Positions 31,301 to 40,311 of a stretch of 64,000 nt of DNA are shown here, one piece after another. The stretch comes from Ardenticatenales bacterium (GTDB taxonomy: Bacteria > Chloroflexota > Anaerolineae > Promineifilales > Promineifilaceae). Within the stretch, counting starts at the first letter, position 1. Each line of letters starts with the position of its first letter. The notes below the pieces were generated by a model. It searched no databases, had not been told where the DNA came from, and saw nothing but the letters and a program-made list of their open reading frames with translations. Where the stretch lies: NCBI GenBank assembly GCA_020634575.1, contig JACKBM010000024.1:13532-77531 (forward strand). Reading direction: 5' to 3'. A program made the position numbers and the translations under genes.

Positions 31301-31339
31301 GCTGAAATTGGAGTGGCAATGGAGCTCGACGTAGCTCAT
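28322..31339 (-). CDS. dnaE2: Error-prone DNA polymerase DnaE2
   Basis: A 1005-residue C-family polymerase. The N-terminal PHP domain (MSYVELHCHSNFSLLDGADHP, ALALTDHDGVYGAVRF) is followed by the polymerase core with CQGRGSAANSLVAYLL and PDIDIDFDAARREEV, which carry the catalytic aspartates. Further motifs are GIHSGGMIITGSPL, LKIDLLGLRMLSAL-type VKIDLLGLRML, and FAKSHAAAFAVIVYQSAWLKHY. An OB-fold ends the protein. Its size and its neighbours ImuA and ImuB identify the damage-tolerance paralogue rather than the replicative DnaE. The ATG at 31339 starts exactly at the PHP motif. The upstream open frame runs over a hairpin repeat and is not used. Confidence 0.93.
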   Translation of the reverse strand: MSYVELHCHSNFSLLDGADHPETLVARAAALGMPALALTDHDGVYGAVRFQAAARAAGIRPVLGAELTLHDDSHLTLLVQNEAGWHNLCYLISRARHNAAKGSAQLPKDELVGCTDGLIALSGCREGAISRALRRDDRPTALKQARRYQQLFGPDNFYIELQNHHRPDDPRRNHRLAALADYLGLPCVASNNVHYAEQAGHRRQDLLVCIGHPPLTLDEAVHARRFNSSYYLKPAAAMAALFPDRPEALANSLRIAERCEFELNYGLQDLPHHPTPHGMSSAAYLRRLCEAALSDRYPGAEQTARAQLNHELAIIAAAGLSNYFLIVADLVRYANEVGIRCQGRGSAANSLVAYLLRISPIDPLAHNLVFERFLSAERQVVPDIDIDFDAARREEVIQYVYDRYGAAHTAMACTFVTFRQRSALRDVGKALGLTPEIVAAATHALDNGTQHLKEGEHTPVELLLELCEEIQGFPRHLGIHSGGMIITGSPLMGRVPTEPATMADRVVVQWDKDSLEEAGLVKIDLLGLRMLSALTEAVELVEKATGDRPELDALTPTDPAIFQMISRADTRGVFQVESRAQTQTLPRLQPGAFNDLIVAISLIRPGPIQGNMVHPYLRRREGTEPVQYAHPLLEPVLEETLGVILFQEQVLKVATALAGFSPGQGEQLRRALGAKEATARIEAFRGEFLAGAAQKGVPTETATQVFDQLLGFGSYSFAKSHAAAFAVIVYQSAWLKHYHLAAFYAALLNNQPMGFWTPAVLVNEGRRLGLTIHNVDINLSEARCSVVDGGIRLGFNYVKRVGELAEQILAVRSAGPFRSLTDFCRRVRLPRRLVENLIAAGSMDEWGIPRRQLLWNLGQLRYEEAELALAYELGEVELPALTPAGAMLMEQSVMGLSPGDHIMTLYRDQLNEHGLPNSADLRRYQNGQRVTVAGLLVIHQAPGTAKGHHFLTLEDEHGLMDAVLRPQTYDRHRRLLQDARLLLIRGTFQRAGHVTSILADTLRAL

Positions 31340-31350
31340 CGGCCGCCCCC

Positions 31351-31418
31351 GCCTAACCTCCGGGAGGCCCTTCGGCTGTTGGCAAGAGCAGCGCCTACTG
31401 GGCCTCCCGGAGGTAGGC
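31351..31418. repeat. Inverted repeat between DUF6504-like gene and dnaE2
   Basis: A 20-base arm (31351-31370, GCCTAACCTCCGGGAGGCCC) pairs with 31400-31418 with one bulged A. It lies inside the mutasome gene cluster and is unlike the other repeats in sequence, though similar in form. Confidence 0.7.
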
Positions 31419-31483
31419 CCCACTGGCCTGTTAAGACACTCAACGTCGCGATACCCATTTTCCCGCCATCAACTCAAGCAACG

Positions 31484-31738
31484 TTAATCAAACAGCCGCT
31501 GTAGATACCAACCACCCAGCGCCAGATCTTCATAAATCACCAGCAGCAGGCCGCTGTCGGTGCTGATTTTGTAGTAGGCGCGCCAGACCCGCTCGCGCCA
31601 CCAGTCGCTGTCGACCTGCCAGCTGCGGGTGATGGCGACGATGCGATGGGGACGCCCTGCCCAGCGGAGCTGTCGCGGCTGCCCCGTTGGGTCACAGTCC
31701 ACGTCGATGGCGACGCCTTCGGGCCAGAGGCGGGTCAT
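31484..31738 (-). CDS. ImuB-associated small protein (DUF6504-like)
   Basis: An 84-residue protein: a core of WQVDSDWWRERVWRAYYKI and LLLVIYEDLALGGWYLQRLFD. The W-R/Q-x-D-x-D-W-W-R and Y-x-x-x-x-D-x-x-x-x-x-W-Y-x-Q-R pattern is the one seen in DUF6504, which occurs beside or fused to ImuB in many bacteria. Its ATG overlaps the imuB stop (31735-31738), so the two are translated in tandem. It is probably a structural part of the mutasome; no catalytic motif is seen. Confidence 0.75.
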   Translation of the reverse strand: MTRLWPEGVAIDVDCDPTGQPRQLRWAGRPHRIVAITRSWQVDSDWWRERVWRAYYKISTDSGLLLVIYEDLALGGWYLQRLFD

Positions 31739-32994
31739 GCGCTGAGCGGCTGCAGCCGGCCCCGCCGTTCTGGCAGCGGATGGTTGATGTCGATGGCGAC
31801 CGGCCGGTAAAACAGATCCGCGCCAAACTTGGCGCTCAAATCCCGCAACAGCTCGCTCCAGGGTTCCGATGCCTGCACCTGACCGGCCGGATCAAACAGG
31901 TTGAGCTGCGCTGCAGCGGCGGGGCGCAGACCGCGCAGCGTGAGCTGCAGGTATACGATCCCGGCCCGCAGCGGCTTTTTGAACAACATCTCTTTAGCTG
32001 TTTCGCCAAGATGGGCCGCATGGCTGGTCGGTTCCCGTAGTGACACGCTCTTTTGGCCGTAATCCCCCGCCTCAGTTTGCCAGAGCAGTTCGATTTCAGC
32101 GCACACCTGCAGCGTCGCGCTCAGATCGGCTGCCAGTTCGGCGGCGATGTGGTTGAGCAGGGCGGCGAGGGTCAGGCTGTTGTAGATCGGTTCGGGGAAG
32201 CTTTGCTGGTTGCTGATGGCCTGGGCCGGCGTCAACGGTTGCACCGGGGTGGCATCCTGGCCGCGAGCCTGTTTGTGGAATGGTTTGACGGCGCTGCCAA
32301 ATTGGGTTGGGATGGCGCTGGCCGGCAGTTTCGCCAGCTGGCCGAGGCTGCGGATGCCCAGCAGGCGCAACCGCCGGTCCGTTTCCAGGTCCAGCGGCAG
32401 GAAATGGATGGACCGGCCGGTCAAAAACGCCTCTTCCCGGCCCGGTTCCACCGGCAGGGCATGATTGGGCCGGGCCAGCGCCGCCGCCACCTGGGCAGTG
32501 AACCGGTCCTCGGCCAAACCGATGGCCGGCGGCAGGGCAAACTGCTGCCGCAACGTCCGGCCCAGATGCTGGGCCAGCGGCAACGCTTCGCTAAGCGGCA
32601 AGCCATCCAGGTCCAGGTAGTAACGGGCCGGCAGGGTGCGGCCCCCCACAGTCTGCTGGTGGGCTTGAAAAGCCTCATCCTCTTGCCAGAGCGCTTCCGG
32701 CTCGACTTCGTCGCTGAAATCGAGCAGCAGCTGGCTGAGCGCCTCATCCTGGTCCTGATAGCGGGGCCGGTTGGTAGGCAGGAAATGGGCTTCCGGCGAC
32801 AAAAAATGGGCCCGGCGCAGCGACATCCCCGGCCCAACCCCCAGCCGGGCGACCTGCCGGGAATAGGCAAACAGCGGCCGGATCTCCCAGGGAGAGCCGC
32901 CAATGACGACCGGTTTCTCGCTCAGCGCCTCATCATCGCGCTGCTCCATCGTCGCCGCAAAGTAGGGTACCGTTACACAGGAAATCATAGTCAA
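31735..32994 (-). CDS. imuB: ImuB, inactive Y-family polymerase-like mutasome protein
   Basis: A 419-residue Y-family-like protein. The palm and fingers region shows VIGGSPWEIRPLFAYSRQVARLGVGPGMSLRRA, the damage-tolerance polymerase pattern. The catalytic acid motifs are absent: the start reads ISCVTVPYFAATMEQRDD without the usual D-x-D, and the S-I-D-E position reads YYLDLDG. This loss is normal for ImuB, which acts as a scaffold linking DnaE2, the beta clamp and ImuA. The helix-hairpin-helix region (LLGIRSLGQLAKLPASAIPTQFG) is present. The C-terminal part has LNLFDPAGQVQASEPWSELL. It overlaps the next small gene by 4 bases. Confidence 0.9.
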   Translation of the reverse strand: MTMISCVTVPYFAATMEQRDDEALSEKPVVIGGSPWEIRPLFAYSRQVARLGVGPGMSLRRAHFLSPEAHFLPTNRPRYQDQDEALSQLLLDFSDEVEPEALWQEDEAFQAHQQTVGGRTLPARYYLDLDGLPLSEALPLAQHLGRTLRQQFALPPAIGLAEDRFTAQVAAALARPNHALPVEPGREEAFLTGRSIHFLPLDLETDRRLRLLGIRSLGQLAKLPASAIPTQFGSAVKPFHKQARGQDATPVQPLTPAQAISNQQSFPEPIYNSLTLAALLNHIAAELAADLSATLQVCAEIELLWQTEAGDYGQKSVSLREPTSHAAHLGETAKEMLFKKPLRAGIVYLQLTLRGLRPAAAAQLNLFDPAGQVQASEPWSELLRDLSAKFGADLFYRPVAIDINHPLPERRGRLQPLSA

Positions 32995-33067
32995 TTATCG
33001 CCATGCGGTTGCCTGTCACCCTGAGCATCGCGAAGGGTGTCATGCCGAGCGCAGCGAGGCATCCTTT

Positions 33068-33166
33068 TTTAGCCACGGATTAACACGGATTTCTGAGGAT
33101 TCTTGTTTGGATTTCAAAATCCACCATCAAAAATCCGTGTCAAATCCGTGCTAATCCGTGGCTAAA
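33068..33166. repeat. Inverted repeat of the TAGCCACGGATTAACACGG type
   Basis: A 25-base arm at 33068-33092 pairs with 33142-33166 with one mismatch. A further partial copy (AAATCCGTG) is at 33131-33139. It fills the 180-base gap between imuA and imuB. Just before it (33015-33064) is another short repeat-like stretch with CACCCTGAGCATCGCGAAGGGTG. This sequence type is common as a dispersed element in environmental genomes. Confidence 0.85.
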
Positions 33167-33174
33167 CCTCTTTT

Positions 33175-33966
33175 TCATAACTCGAGACCGACCGGCGTTC
33201 GGGGCAGGTGGATGCTGACGCGCAGTTCCCGACCGGCCGGTCCAAGTTGATTTTTGCTAATGCGAATACGCGCCTCATACCCGACGATGTCGCGCCGGTG
33301 GTAGATCCAGCGTTCCCGTTCAATAAGCAGGCGGACAGCTGCCTGGCTGGGCAGGGGCAGACCGGCCGGGTAGGCGTGCGGCGCCGCCGGTTCCCCGGGG
33401 GGCAGACTGGTCAAAAAGATCAACGTCGCCCCGTTACGGCGCAGCGCCGTTTTGAGCCGCAGGAGCTGGTGCTCGAGCTCGCGAGCCACAGCGGGTGGCG
33501 TCAGCAGCGCCAGCGGCGCATCCAGCACGACCAGATTGAAGCCCGGCCCGCTGAGCAGGTCCGGCAGTAGCAGCAACCCCTGCCGAATGGTGTAGGGCCG
33601 GATCACGATCAGTTGCTGCAGATTGACGCCGCAACGGGCCGCATAATCCGGGTCGAAATTGCTGTTGAGGTCGAAATAAGCGACCCGGTCGCTCAGGCCG
33701 CGCCAGGCGGCCAGCTGCTGCGCCCGAGCCATCACCTGCAGCGTCAACGTCGCCACGCCCGAGGTCGGCGCGCCGAAAATCTCGGTCAGGTGCCCCCGCG
33801 GGATGCCGCGCGTGGTCAGCGCCTCGTCGAGCGCGGCGAAGCCGGTGGGGATGTATGGTATGGCCGGCCCGCTTGCCTCGCCCAGACGGCGAATTGCCCG
33901 GCGGCCAAATTTTTGCTGGATGGCGTTGACCGTAAAGGCCAGGGTACGTTTTTGCTCTTCTTCCAC
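33175..33966 (-). CDS. imuA: ImuA, RecA-like mutasome protein
   Basis: A 263-residue RecA-fold protein. After an N-terminal helix (LAFTVNAIQQKFGRRAIRRLGE) come PTGFAALDEALTTRGIPRGHLTEIFG and then the P-loop position GAPTSGVATL. This lacks the Walker lysine that RecA has (GPESSGKTTL). The Walker B strand is FNLVVLDAPLALL. The missing lysine suggests weak or no ATPase, as in other ImuA proteins described as regulators or RecA-interacting subunits. The GTG at 33966 fits the frame; an overlapping ATG at 33970 is in another frame. A GAAC-N4-GTTC box lies 87 bases upstream, so the cluster is probably SOS controlled. Confidence 0.88.
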   Translation of the reverse strand: MEEEQKRTLAFTVNAIQQKFGRRAIRRLGEASGPAIPYIPTGFAALDEALTTRGIPRGHLTEIFGAPTSGVATLTLQVMARAQQLAAWRGLSDRVAYFDLNSNFDPDYAARCGVNLQQLIVIRPYTIRQGLLLLPDLLSGPGFNLVVLDAPLALLTPPAVARELEHQLLRLKTALRRNGATLIFLTSLPPGEPAAPHAYPAGLPLPSQAAVRLLIERERWIYHRRDIVGYEARIRISKNQLGPAGRELRVSIHLPRTPVGLEL

Positions 33967-34052
33967 TCATTTCTGCCCGAAATGGATTTACAACCCTTCG
34001 CTTTGCTCAGGGCAAGGTAGGGATTTAGCGAGTGCTTCGTAAATCAAGACAA

Positions 34053-34064
34053 GAACATGCGTTC
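34053..34064. promoter_or_regulatory. LexA-type SOS box upstream of imuA
   Basis: GAACATGCGTTC is a perfect GAAC-N4-GTTC palindrome, extended to AGAACATGCGTTCT. This is the core of the Bacillus/actinobacterial LexA site. It stands upstream of the imuA-imuB-dnaE2 genes, a known SOS target. The position supports LexA control; the LexA of this organism is not in the window. Confidence 0.75.
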
Positions 34065-34196
34065 TAATTCGGCTCGATTGTAGCACAGGGGTGTGTGAAG
34101 GAAGCGTGAAGATTAAGGCGTTGTGTCAGGCTGTTTGCAGCTTTGCCCGGATTCGTCAGTCAGTTTTCAGGAGGTCGTTAACTGAGTCTTAAAAAA

Positions 34197-35728
<1,532 letters not shown>

Positions 35729-35729
<1 letters not shown>

Positions 35730-36718
35730 CAGGAACGGAGCAGCGCTTCGGCCACGGCCAGCCCGGATAACGCCGCACCCTCAACGCGAGGGCCGGCGAA
35801 GGCGTCGCCGGCGGCCAGGAGCGGCGGGCTTTGCTGTAGCCACAGGTAGGGCTCGGGATGCAGCTGGGTGGGGATGCTGTAGCGCCAGCGGTGGACCTGG
35901 TAGCTGATAACCGGGCTGCCCAGCCATGGTCCAGCAGCCGCGATTAATTTTTGGCCTACCTCGTCCCGGTCCAGCTCAAAATGGGCTTCTGTGAACGCCG
36001 GCGTGGCGTGGATGGTGACTGTCGGCGTGGCGGAAATCCCCTTCTGCGCATTGTCGCCCAGCCAGAAAAGGGTGCCGTCGTTGGGCCAGAGGCCGCCCGG
36101 CGCCGGGATTTTGGAGGGGCCGGCCAGCTGCGCCAGGACGGCAAAGCAGGGGGCAAATTGGATGGCGCTTAAAGCGGTTGTGACGTCTGGCGGAAGTTGC
36201 AGATCGCCGCTTGCCAACAAGGCCAGGCTTTGTTCAGCCGGCGGGGTCAGGATGAGGCTGCTGGCGCTGAAGCTCTGGCCGTCGGCTGTCGTGGCCCGGT
36301 AGCCGTTAGCGGCTTGCCAGATGGCGTTAACTTGGGTGCTGGTCTGGATAGTGAGGCCCTGGGCCAGATGTTTGGCAAGGCTGGTCATGCCTTCGGTGCC
36401 GCAGTAGCGGGTGAGGTTGTCTGGTTTGGGACCGGCCGGTGTGTTAAACCCATCGGCCCACACCTTGATGACCCCTGCCGCCAGCCATTCCTCCACCAGC
36501 GCCACAAAACGGAGATCCCGCGCCGTGAAATATTGGGCGCCATGGTCAAAGCGGCCGATTGTCTGGCCGTTGGCGTCTGTCAGCCGCCGCGTCGCCAGCC
36601 GGCCACCAACGCCGCGCGCCTTGTCCAGCACCGTGACGGCCACGCCGGCCGCCTGCAACGTCCGCGCCGCCAGCAAACCCGCCAGGCCGGCGCCGATAAT
36701 TAAAGTAGATTGCATCAT
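35729..36718 (-). CDS. FAD-dependent amine oxidase/renalase-like oxidoreductase
   Basis: About 329 residues. It starts QSTLIIGAGLAGLLAARTLQ (dinucleotide-binding GxGxxG), followed by VLDKARGVGGRLATRRL, which is the renalase-type FAD ribityl motif G-R-x-A-T-R-R. Then come RFDHGAQYFTARD and a C-terminal WRYSIPTQ with AGDAFAGPRVEGAALSG. It probably oxidises a reduced nicotinamide derivative or a similar small molecule. The start lies among three consecutive ATG codons (36721, 36718, 36715) after GGAG; the exact one is uncertain. It is coupled by TGATG to the photolyase gene. Pairing of this oxidoreductase type with photolyase-like genes is recurrent, but its meaning is not known. Confidence 0.88.
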
Positions 36719-36727
36719 CATCGCTCC

Positions 36728-36790
36728 GGTGAGAGGTCCTGCCAACCTGTCAGGTTACCCCAACCTGACAGGTTGGTAGGACCTCTCACC
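36728..36790. repeat. 29-bp inverted repeat of AACCTGACAGGTT type
   Basis: Arms 36728-36756 and 36762-36790 are complementary except for one position, with the 5-base loop ACCCC. It fills the space between the peroxiredoxin-like gene and the FAD gene and covers the ribosome-site region of the latter. It may work as a terminator-like structure, but there is no T-run. Confidence 0.85.
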
Positions 36791-36792
36791 CT

Positions 36793-37356
36793 TTAGTCGT
36801 CGGGGTTCAGGTTGATGTTGGGGACGCCCTGCTCATCCCATTCGCGTTGATAGGCATAATCCGGCCGGCGCATCATCAGGGCCCGATAATCCATACGGAT
36901 TTCTTCGACAGTGGGCCGGCCCACATACCACCAACCATTGTAAATCTTGTAAATTTCGCGCGTCCGGTCCAGCGTAAACGTATACGGAATCGGGATTTCA
37001 CCATGGGCCGGATCGGTATGATCGACAATGTCGAGCGCCCGGATCAACTGGCGTTCGTCGTCAATTAGGAAAGGAAAGGTCGCTCCGATACGGTCACGCA
37101 GCGCCCGCGTAGTCGCTGCGTCGTCGACGGTAACGACCAGTAGTTTACAGTAGTTGACAGCCAGCTCCGGCTGTAGATAACGCGCGTAGTTCTCCAACTG
37201 GACAACGCATTTGGGTCACCACACGCCCCGGTAGAAGGTCACAACCGTGGGGAAGCCACGCATATGCTGGCTCAATTGCTGCACCTGGCCGTCCTGATCA
37301 GGCAAGGTGAAATTGGGGAAGCGAGCGCCGAGTTTTAGATCCGCATGCATTTTCAT
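36793..37356 (-). CDS. Peroxiredoxin-like selenoprotein, in-frame TGA as Sec47
   Basis: A thioredoxin-fold AhpC/TSA-like protein of 187 residues if TGA codon 47 (37216-37218) is read as selenocysteine. The N-terminal part MKMHADLKLGARFPNFTLPD and VTFYRGVW is followed by TGA and PKCVVQLENYARYL. The redox motif is thus U-P-K-C where the family has C-P-x-C, with the resolving Cys50. The rest (VVTVDD, FPFLIDDERQLIRALDI, PYTFTLDRTREIYKIYNGWW) follows without any other disruption. The ATG at 37356 has GGAGC upstream. A possible SECIS hairpin follows the TGA. Without Sec machinery the gene would give only a 46-residue fragment. A plain nonsense mutation is the alternative. Confidence 0.8.
37184..37208 (-). 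promoter_or_regulatory. Candidate bacterial SECIS hairpin
   Basis: Starting 8 bases after the TGA, the RNA can fold as GCGU-U-GUCC, loop AGUU, GGA, bulge GAA, CUACGC. The loop G lies 18 bases after the TGA. This fits the usual 16-37 base distance of bacterial SECIS loops, which carry a G near the loop start. The fold was drawn by eye. Confidence 0.45.
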
Positions 37357-37423
37357 GGTTTGAGCTCCTCAAAGCGGCCAATATCTGTCGACCCGAGGAT
37401 AACACACCGGCCGGGCAGCTTGC

Positions 37424-37505
37424 CAACCCGACGGGTCCCTCACCCGACGGGTCCCTCACCCGACGGGTCCCCCACCCGACGGGTCCACCACCCGACGGGT
37501 GGGTT
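37424..37505. repeat. Tandem 16-bp ACCCGACGGGT repeat
   Basis: Five head-to-tail copies of a 16-base unit (CACCCGACGGGTCCCT with small changes), each holding the odd palindrome ACCCG-A-CGGGT, lie at 37424-37500. They sit in the gap between the divergent selenoprotein and serine hydrolase genes. The remaining bases to 37572 show no clear promoter. Confidence 0.9.
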
Positions 37506-37572
37506 GCCTGGGGTTGGAAACGACGTTACGCTACGGCGACTTACTGATTGTTGAATCATCCACAGGTGCCCC

Positions 37573-38772
37573 ATGCAAATTGTTTCCCCTGAATCGCAAG
37601 GTTTTTCGGCAACGCGGCTGAACCGGATTAATGAGCTGCTGGCTCGCTACGTTGCTGCCGGCAAGCTGGCAGGCACCATGAGCCTGGTGGCCCGGCGCGA
37701 TGAAATCGTTCACTGGCAGTGCCTGGGGCACCGTGATCTGGCCAGCGGCGCACCGCTGACACCCGACACGCTCTTTCGCATCTACTCCATGACCAAGCCG
37801 ATCACTGGCGTGGCCGTGATGATGCTGTTTGAGGAAGGACACTTTTTGCTGGATGATCCGGTGGCTGCGTTTATTCCCCAGCTGGGCGAGATGCAGGTGG
37901 CGGCCGGCCAGAATGCCAATGGCCTCATCCTGAAGCCGCAGGCCCGGCCCATAACCATCCGTCACTTGCTGACCCACACGGCGGGGCTGTCCTATGGCTC
38001 GGATCCCATGGACCCGGTCGATGCCCTTTACAATCAAGCTGGCCTGCTGGACCCGGCCAGCACGATGCCGGCCATGATGGATAAGCTGGCCGGGCTACCG
38101 CTGGTGGGTCAACCTGGCGCTCAATGGGTGTACAGCATCGCCACCGATGTATTGGGTCACCTGGTTGAAGTGATTTCCGGTCAATCGCTGGGGACGTTCT
38201 TTCGGGAACGGATTTTTGCGCCGCTGAATATGGTTGATACCGGCTTCTACGTCGCCCCGGAGAAGCAGAATCGGCTGGCTACGCTTTACCTGAGTGAAGG
38301 CGGCGCCCCCCTGGAACCGTTTCAGGATGCGCGCGGGCGCACCTTCAAGAGCCCGGATGAAATGGAGTCTGGTGGCGGCGGCCTGGTGTCAACCATGGCT
38401 GATTATTACCAGTTTTGCCGGATGCTGCTGAAGGGGGGTGAACTGAATGGTGAGCGTCTGCTGGGGCGCAAGACGGTTGAATTGATGCGCCAAAATCATT
38501 TGCCGCCCGAGCTGGTACCGATTCGTTTTGCGGAAGGGCCGCGCCCGGGCGTGGGGCACGGACTGGCCGCCTCGGTCTGGGTCGATGCGACGCATCTGGC
38601 CGGGATGGGCAGCAATGGCAGCTACAGTTGGAGCGGCGCTGCCAACACCCATTTCTGGGTTGATCCGACTGAGGAATTATGCGCCATCTTCATGACGCAG
38701 CTTTTCCCGAGCGGCCTTTACCCGGTCCACGCCCAGTTCCGGACGGCTGTTTATCAAGCGTTGGTGGATTAA
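37573..38772 (+). CDS. Serine hydrolase, beta-lactamase class C family
   Basis: A 399-residue protein of the beta-lactamase/D-Ala-D-Ala carboxypeptidase fold. The catalytic S-x-x-K is Ser72-M-T-Lys75 (IYSMTKPITGVAVMML). The second element is the tyrosine in WVYSIATDVLGHLVEVISG. The third motif region is GSNGSYSWSGAANTHFWVDP, a W-x-G-type version seen in esterase-like members. There is no signal peptide, so it is likely a cytoplasmic esterase or amidase. The substrate is unknown. It is followed after 3 bases by an MttB-like gene in the same direction. Confidence 0.9.
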   Translation: MQIVSPESQGFSATRLNRINELLARYVAAGKLAGTMSLVARRDEIVHWQCLGHRDLASGAPLTPDTLFRIYSMTKPITGVAVMMLFEEGHFLLDDPVAAFIPQLGEMQVAAGQNANGLILKPQARPITIRHLLTHTAGLSYGSDPMDPVDALYNQAGLLDPASTMPAMMDKLAGLPLVGQPGAQWVYSIATDVLGHLVEVISGQSLGTFFRERIFAPLNMVDTGFYVAPEKQNRLATLYLSEGGAPLEPFQDARGRTFKSPDEMESGGGGLVSTMADYYQFCRMLLKGGELNGERLLGRKTVELMRQNHLPPELVPIRFAEGPRPGVGHGLAASVWVDATHLAGMGSNGSYSWSGAANTHFWVDPTEELCAIFMTQLFPSGLYPVHAQFRTAVYQALVD

Positions 38773-38775
38773 CTC

Positions 38776-40311
38776 GTGAGCCAGAGAGCACGCCGCCGTC
38801 GGTCGCGCGAAGACCGGCTGGACCCATCGTTGACCCGATTTCGTTTCCGTCAGCTGCATAATCCTCTGCCGCCCACCGAGATACTGGGGCCGGCGCTGCT
38901 AGATGAACTGCATCTGGCGTCAATGCATATTCTGGAAAACACGGGCATCGATTTTTTGGATGAGGAGACGCTTTTGCTCTGGGAGAAAGCGGGCGCGCGC
39001 GTGGACCATCAGGCGCGCCATGTCTGGCTGGACCGTGGGCTGGTCCTGGAATTGGTGGCCCAGGCACCGGCCGAATTTACCTTGCGGGCGCGCAATCCAG
39101 CCCACAATCTGACGCTGGGTGGCAACCGCATCACCTTTGCGCCGATGGGGGGGATGGTCAATATCGCCACTTTGCAGACAGGCCGCCGGGCCAGCACGCT
39201 AGCTGATGCGATTGAATTAACCAAAATCCTGCAGATGGCGCCGATGATTCACACAGGTGGCGCGGGCATCGCGCTGGGCGATGTGCCAGTCTCGGTGCGG
39301 CACCTGCGTCGGGCCCTGGCCTACTATCCGCTGACAGACAAGGCGATGTATGCCAATCCGCATGGTCGCGTCATTCCGGAGGATGAGTTGGCGATGGCCC
39401 GGATCGTCTTCGGCGATCCGCTGCCGGCCGATCCGGTTCTGAGCGGCGTTGTGAATGTCAACAGTCCGCTCCGCTTTGACAAGCGGATGTTAGGGGGGCT
39501 GATGACGATGGCGCGGGCCGGGCAGGTTGTCGTCCTGACCCCGTTTATCCTGGCCGGGGCGATGAGCCCGATCACGATTGCCGCCGCGCTGGCCCAACAA
39601 AATGCGGAGGCGCTGGCCGGCATCGCGTTGACGCAGTTGATCCGGCCTGGCGCCCCCGTTGTCTATGGCGGCTTCACCACGAATACAGATATGAAGACGG
39701 GCAGCCCCTCATTTGGCACGCCGGAAGGCGCCTGGGCGCTGCTCGTTGGGGCACAACTGGCTCGTCGCTATGGGTTGCCCTACCGGGGCAGCGGCAGTCT
39801 TTGCTCGGCTAATACGCCTGATGCCCAGGCCGCTGCAGAGACAATGTGGAGTATGTGGCCGGCCATCCTGGCCCATACCAACCTGGTGATGCATTCGATT
39901 GGCTGGCTGGAAAATGGGTTGACCGTCTCCTATGAAAAGATGATTCTGGACCTGGAAAATGTGCTGAAGTTTTACAGTTTCCTGGAAGGCTTCCAGATCA
40001 ATGAAGCGACGCTGGCTCTGGATATGATCGATGCCGTGGGACCCGGCGGCCATCATTTTGGCACCCCGCATACGCAGGCGCGGTTCAGCAGCGAGTTTTA
40101 TCAGTCGATCCTGGGTTCACACCCCGGTTTTGAGAGCTGGCTGGCGGCCGGGGCGGAGGACGCGGTGACGCGGGCGAACAAGGTGTGGCAGGCGCTCTTG
40201 CGCCAGTATGAACAGCCGGCGCTGGATGTGGGTATTGTTACTGGGCTGGCTGATTTTGTGGCGCGGCGGGAACAGGAATTGGCGGGTGTTGATCTCTATT
40301 ACGACGCCTGA
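38776..40311 (+). CDS. Trimethylamine methyltransferase (MttB) family protein, non-pyrrolysine
   Basis: A 511-residue TIM-barrel protein of the MttB superfamily. It shows LDELHLASMHILENTGIDFLDEETLLLWEKAGARVD, GGMVNIATLQTGRRASTLADAIE, VYGGFTTNTDMKTGSPSFGTPEGAW, and a C-terminal GGHHFGTPHTQARF followed by FYQSILGSHPGFESW. No in-frame TAG is present, so it is a non-pyrrolysine member. Known examples such as MtgB demethylate glycine betaine or other quaternary amines to a corrinoid protein. No corrinoid protein gene is adjacent. The start is a GTG 3 bases after the hydrolase stop. Its 3' end overlaps the convergent Nudix gene by 13 bases. Confidence 0.92.
   Translation: MSQRARRRRSREDRLDPSLTRFRFRQLHNPLPPTEILGPALLDELHLASMHILENTGIDFLDEETLLLWEKAGARVDHQARHVWLDRGLVLELVAQAPAEFTLRARNPAHNLTLGGNRITFAPMGGMVNIATLQTGRRASTLADAIELTKILQMAPMIHTGGAGIALGDVPVSVRHLRRALAYYPLTDKAMYANPHGRVIPEDELAMARIVFGDPLPADPVLSGVVNVNSPLRFDKRMLGGLMTMARAGQVVVLTPFILAGAMSPITIAAALAQQNAEALAGIALTQLIRPGAPVVYGGFTTNTDMKTGSPSFGTPEGAWALLVGAQLARRYGLPYRGSGSLCSANTPDAQAAAETMWSMWPAILAHTNLVMHSIGWLENGLTVSYEKMILDLENVLKFYSFLEGFQINEATLALDMIDAVGPGGHHFGTPHTQARFSSEFYQSILGSHPGFESWLAAGAEDAVTRANKVWQALLRQYEQPALDVGIVTGLADFVARREQELAGVDLYYDA

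Noticed and set aside
31340..31423. Extension of dnaE2 upstream of the PHP domain
   Set aside because: It runs over an inverted repeat, and the PHP domain begins exactly at the ATG at 31339.
37424..37505. CRISPR array
   Set aside because: The 16-base units are directly adjacent with no spacers, and no cas genes are in the window.
38776..40311. Pyrrolysine-containing MttB
   Set aside because: The frame has no internal TAG. It belongs to the non-pyrrolysine group.
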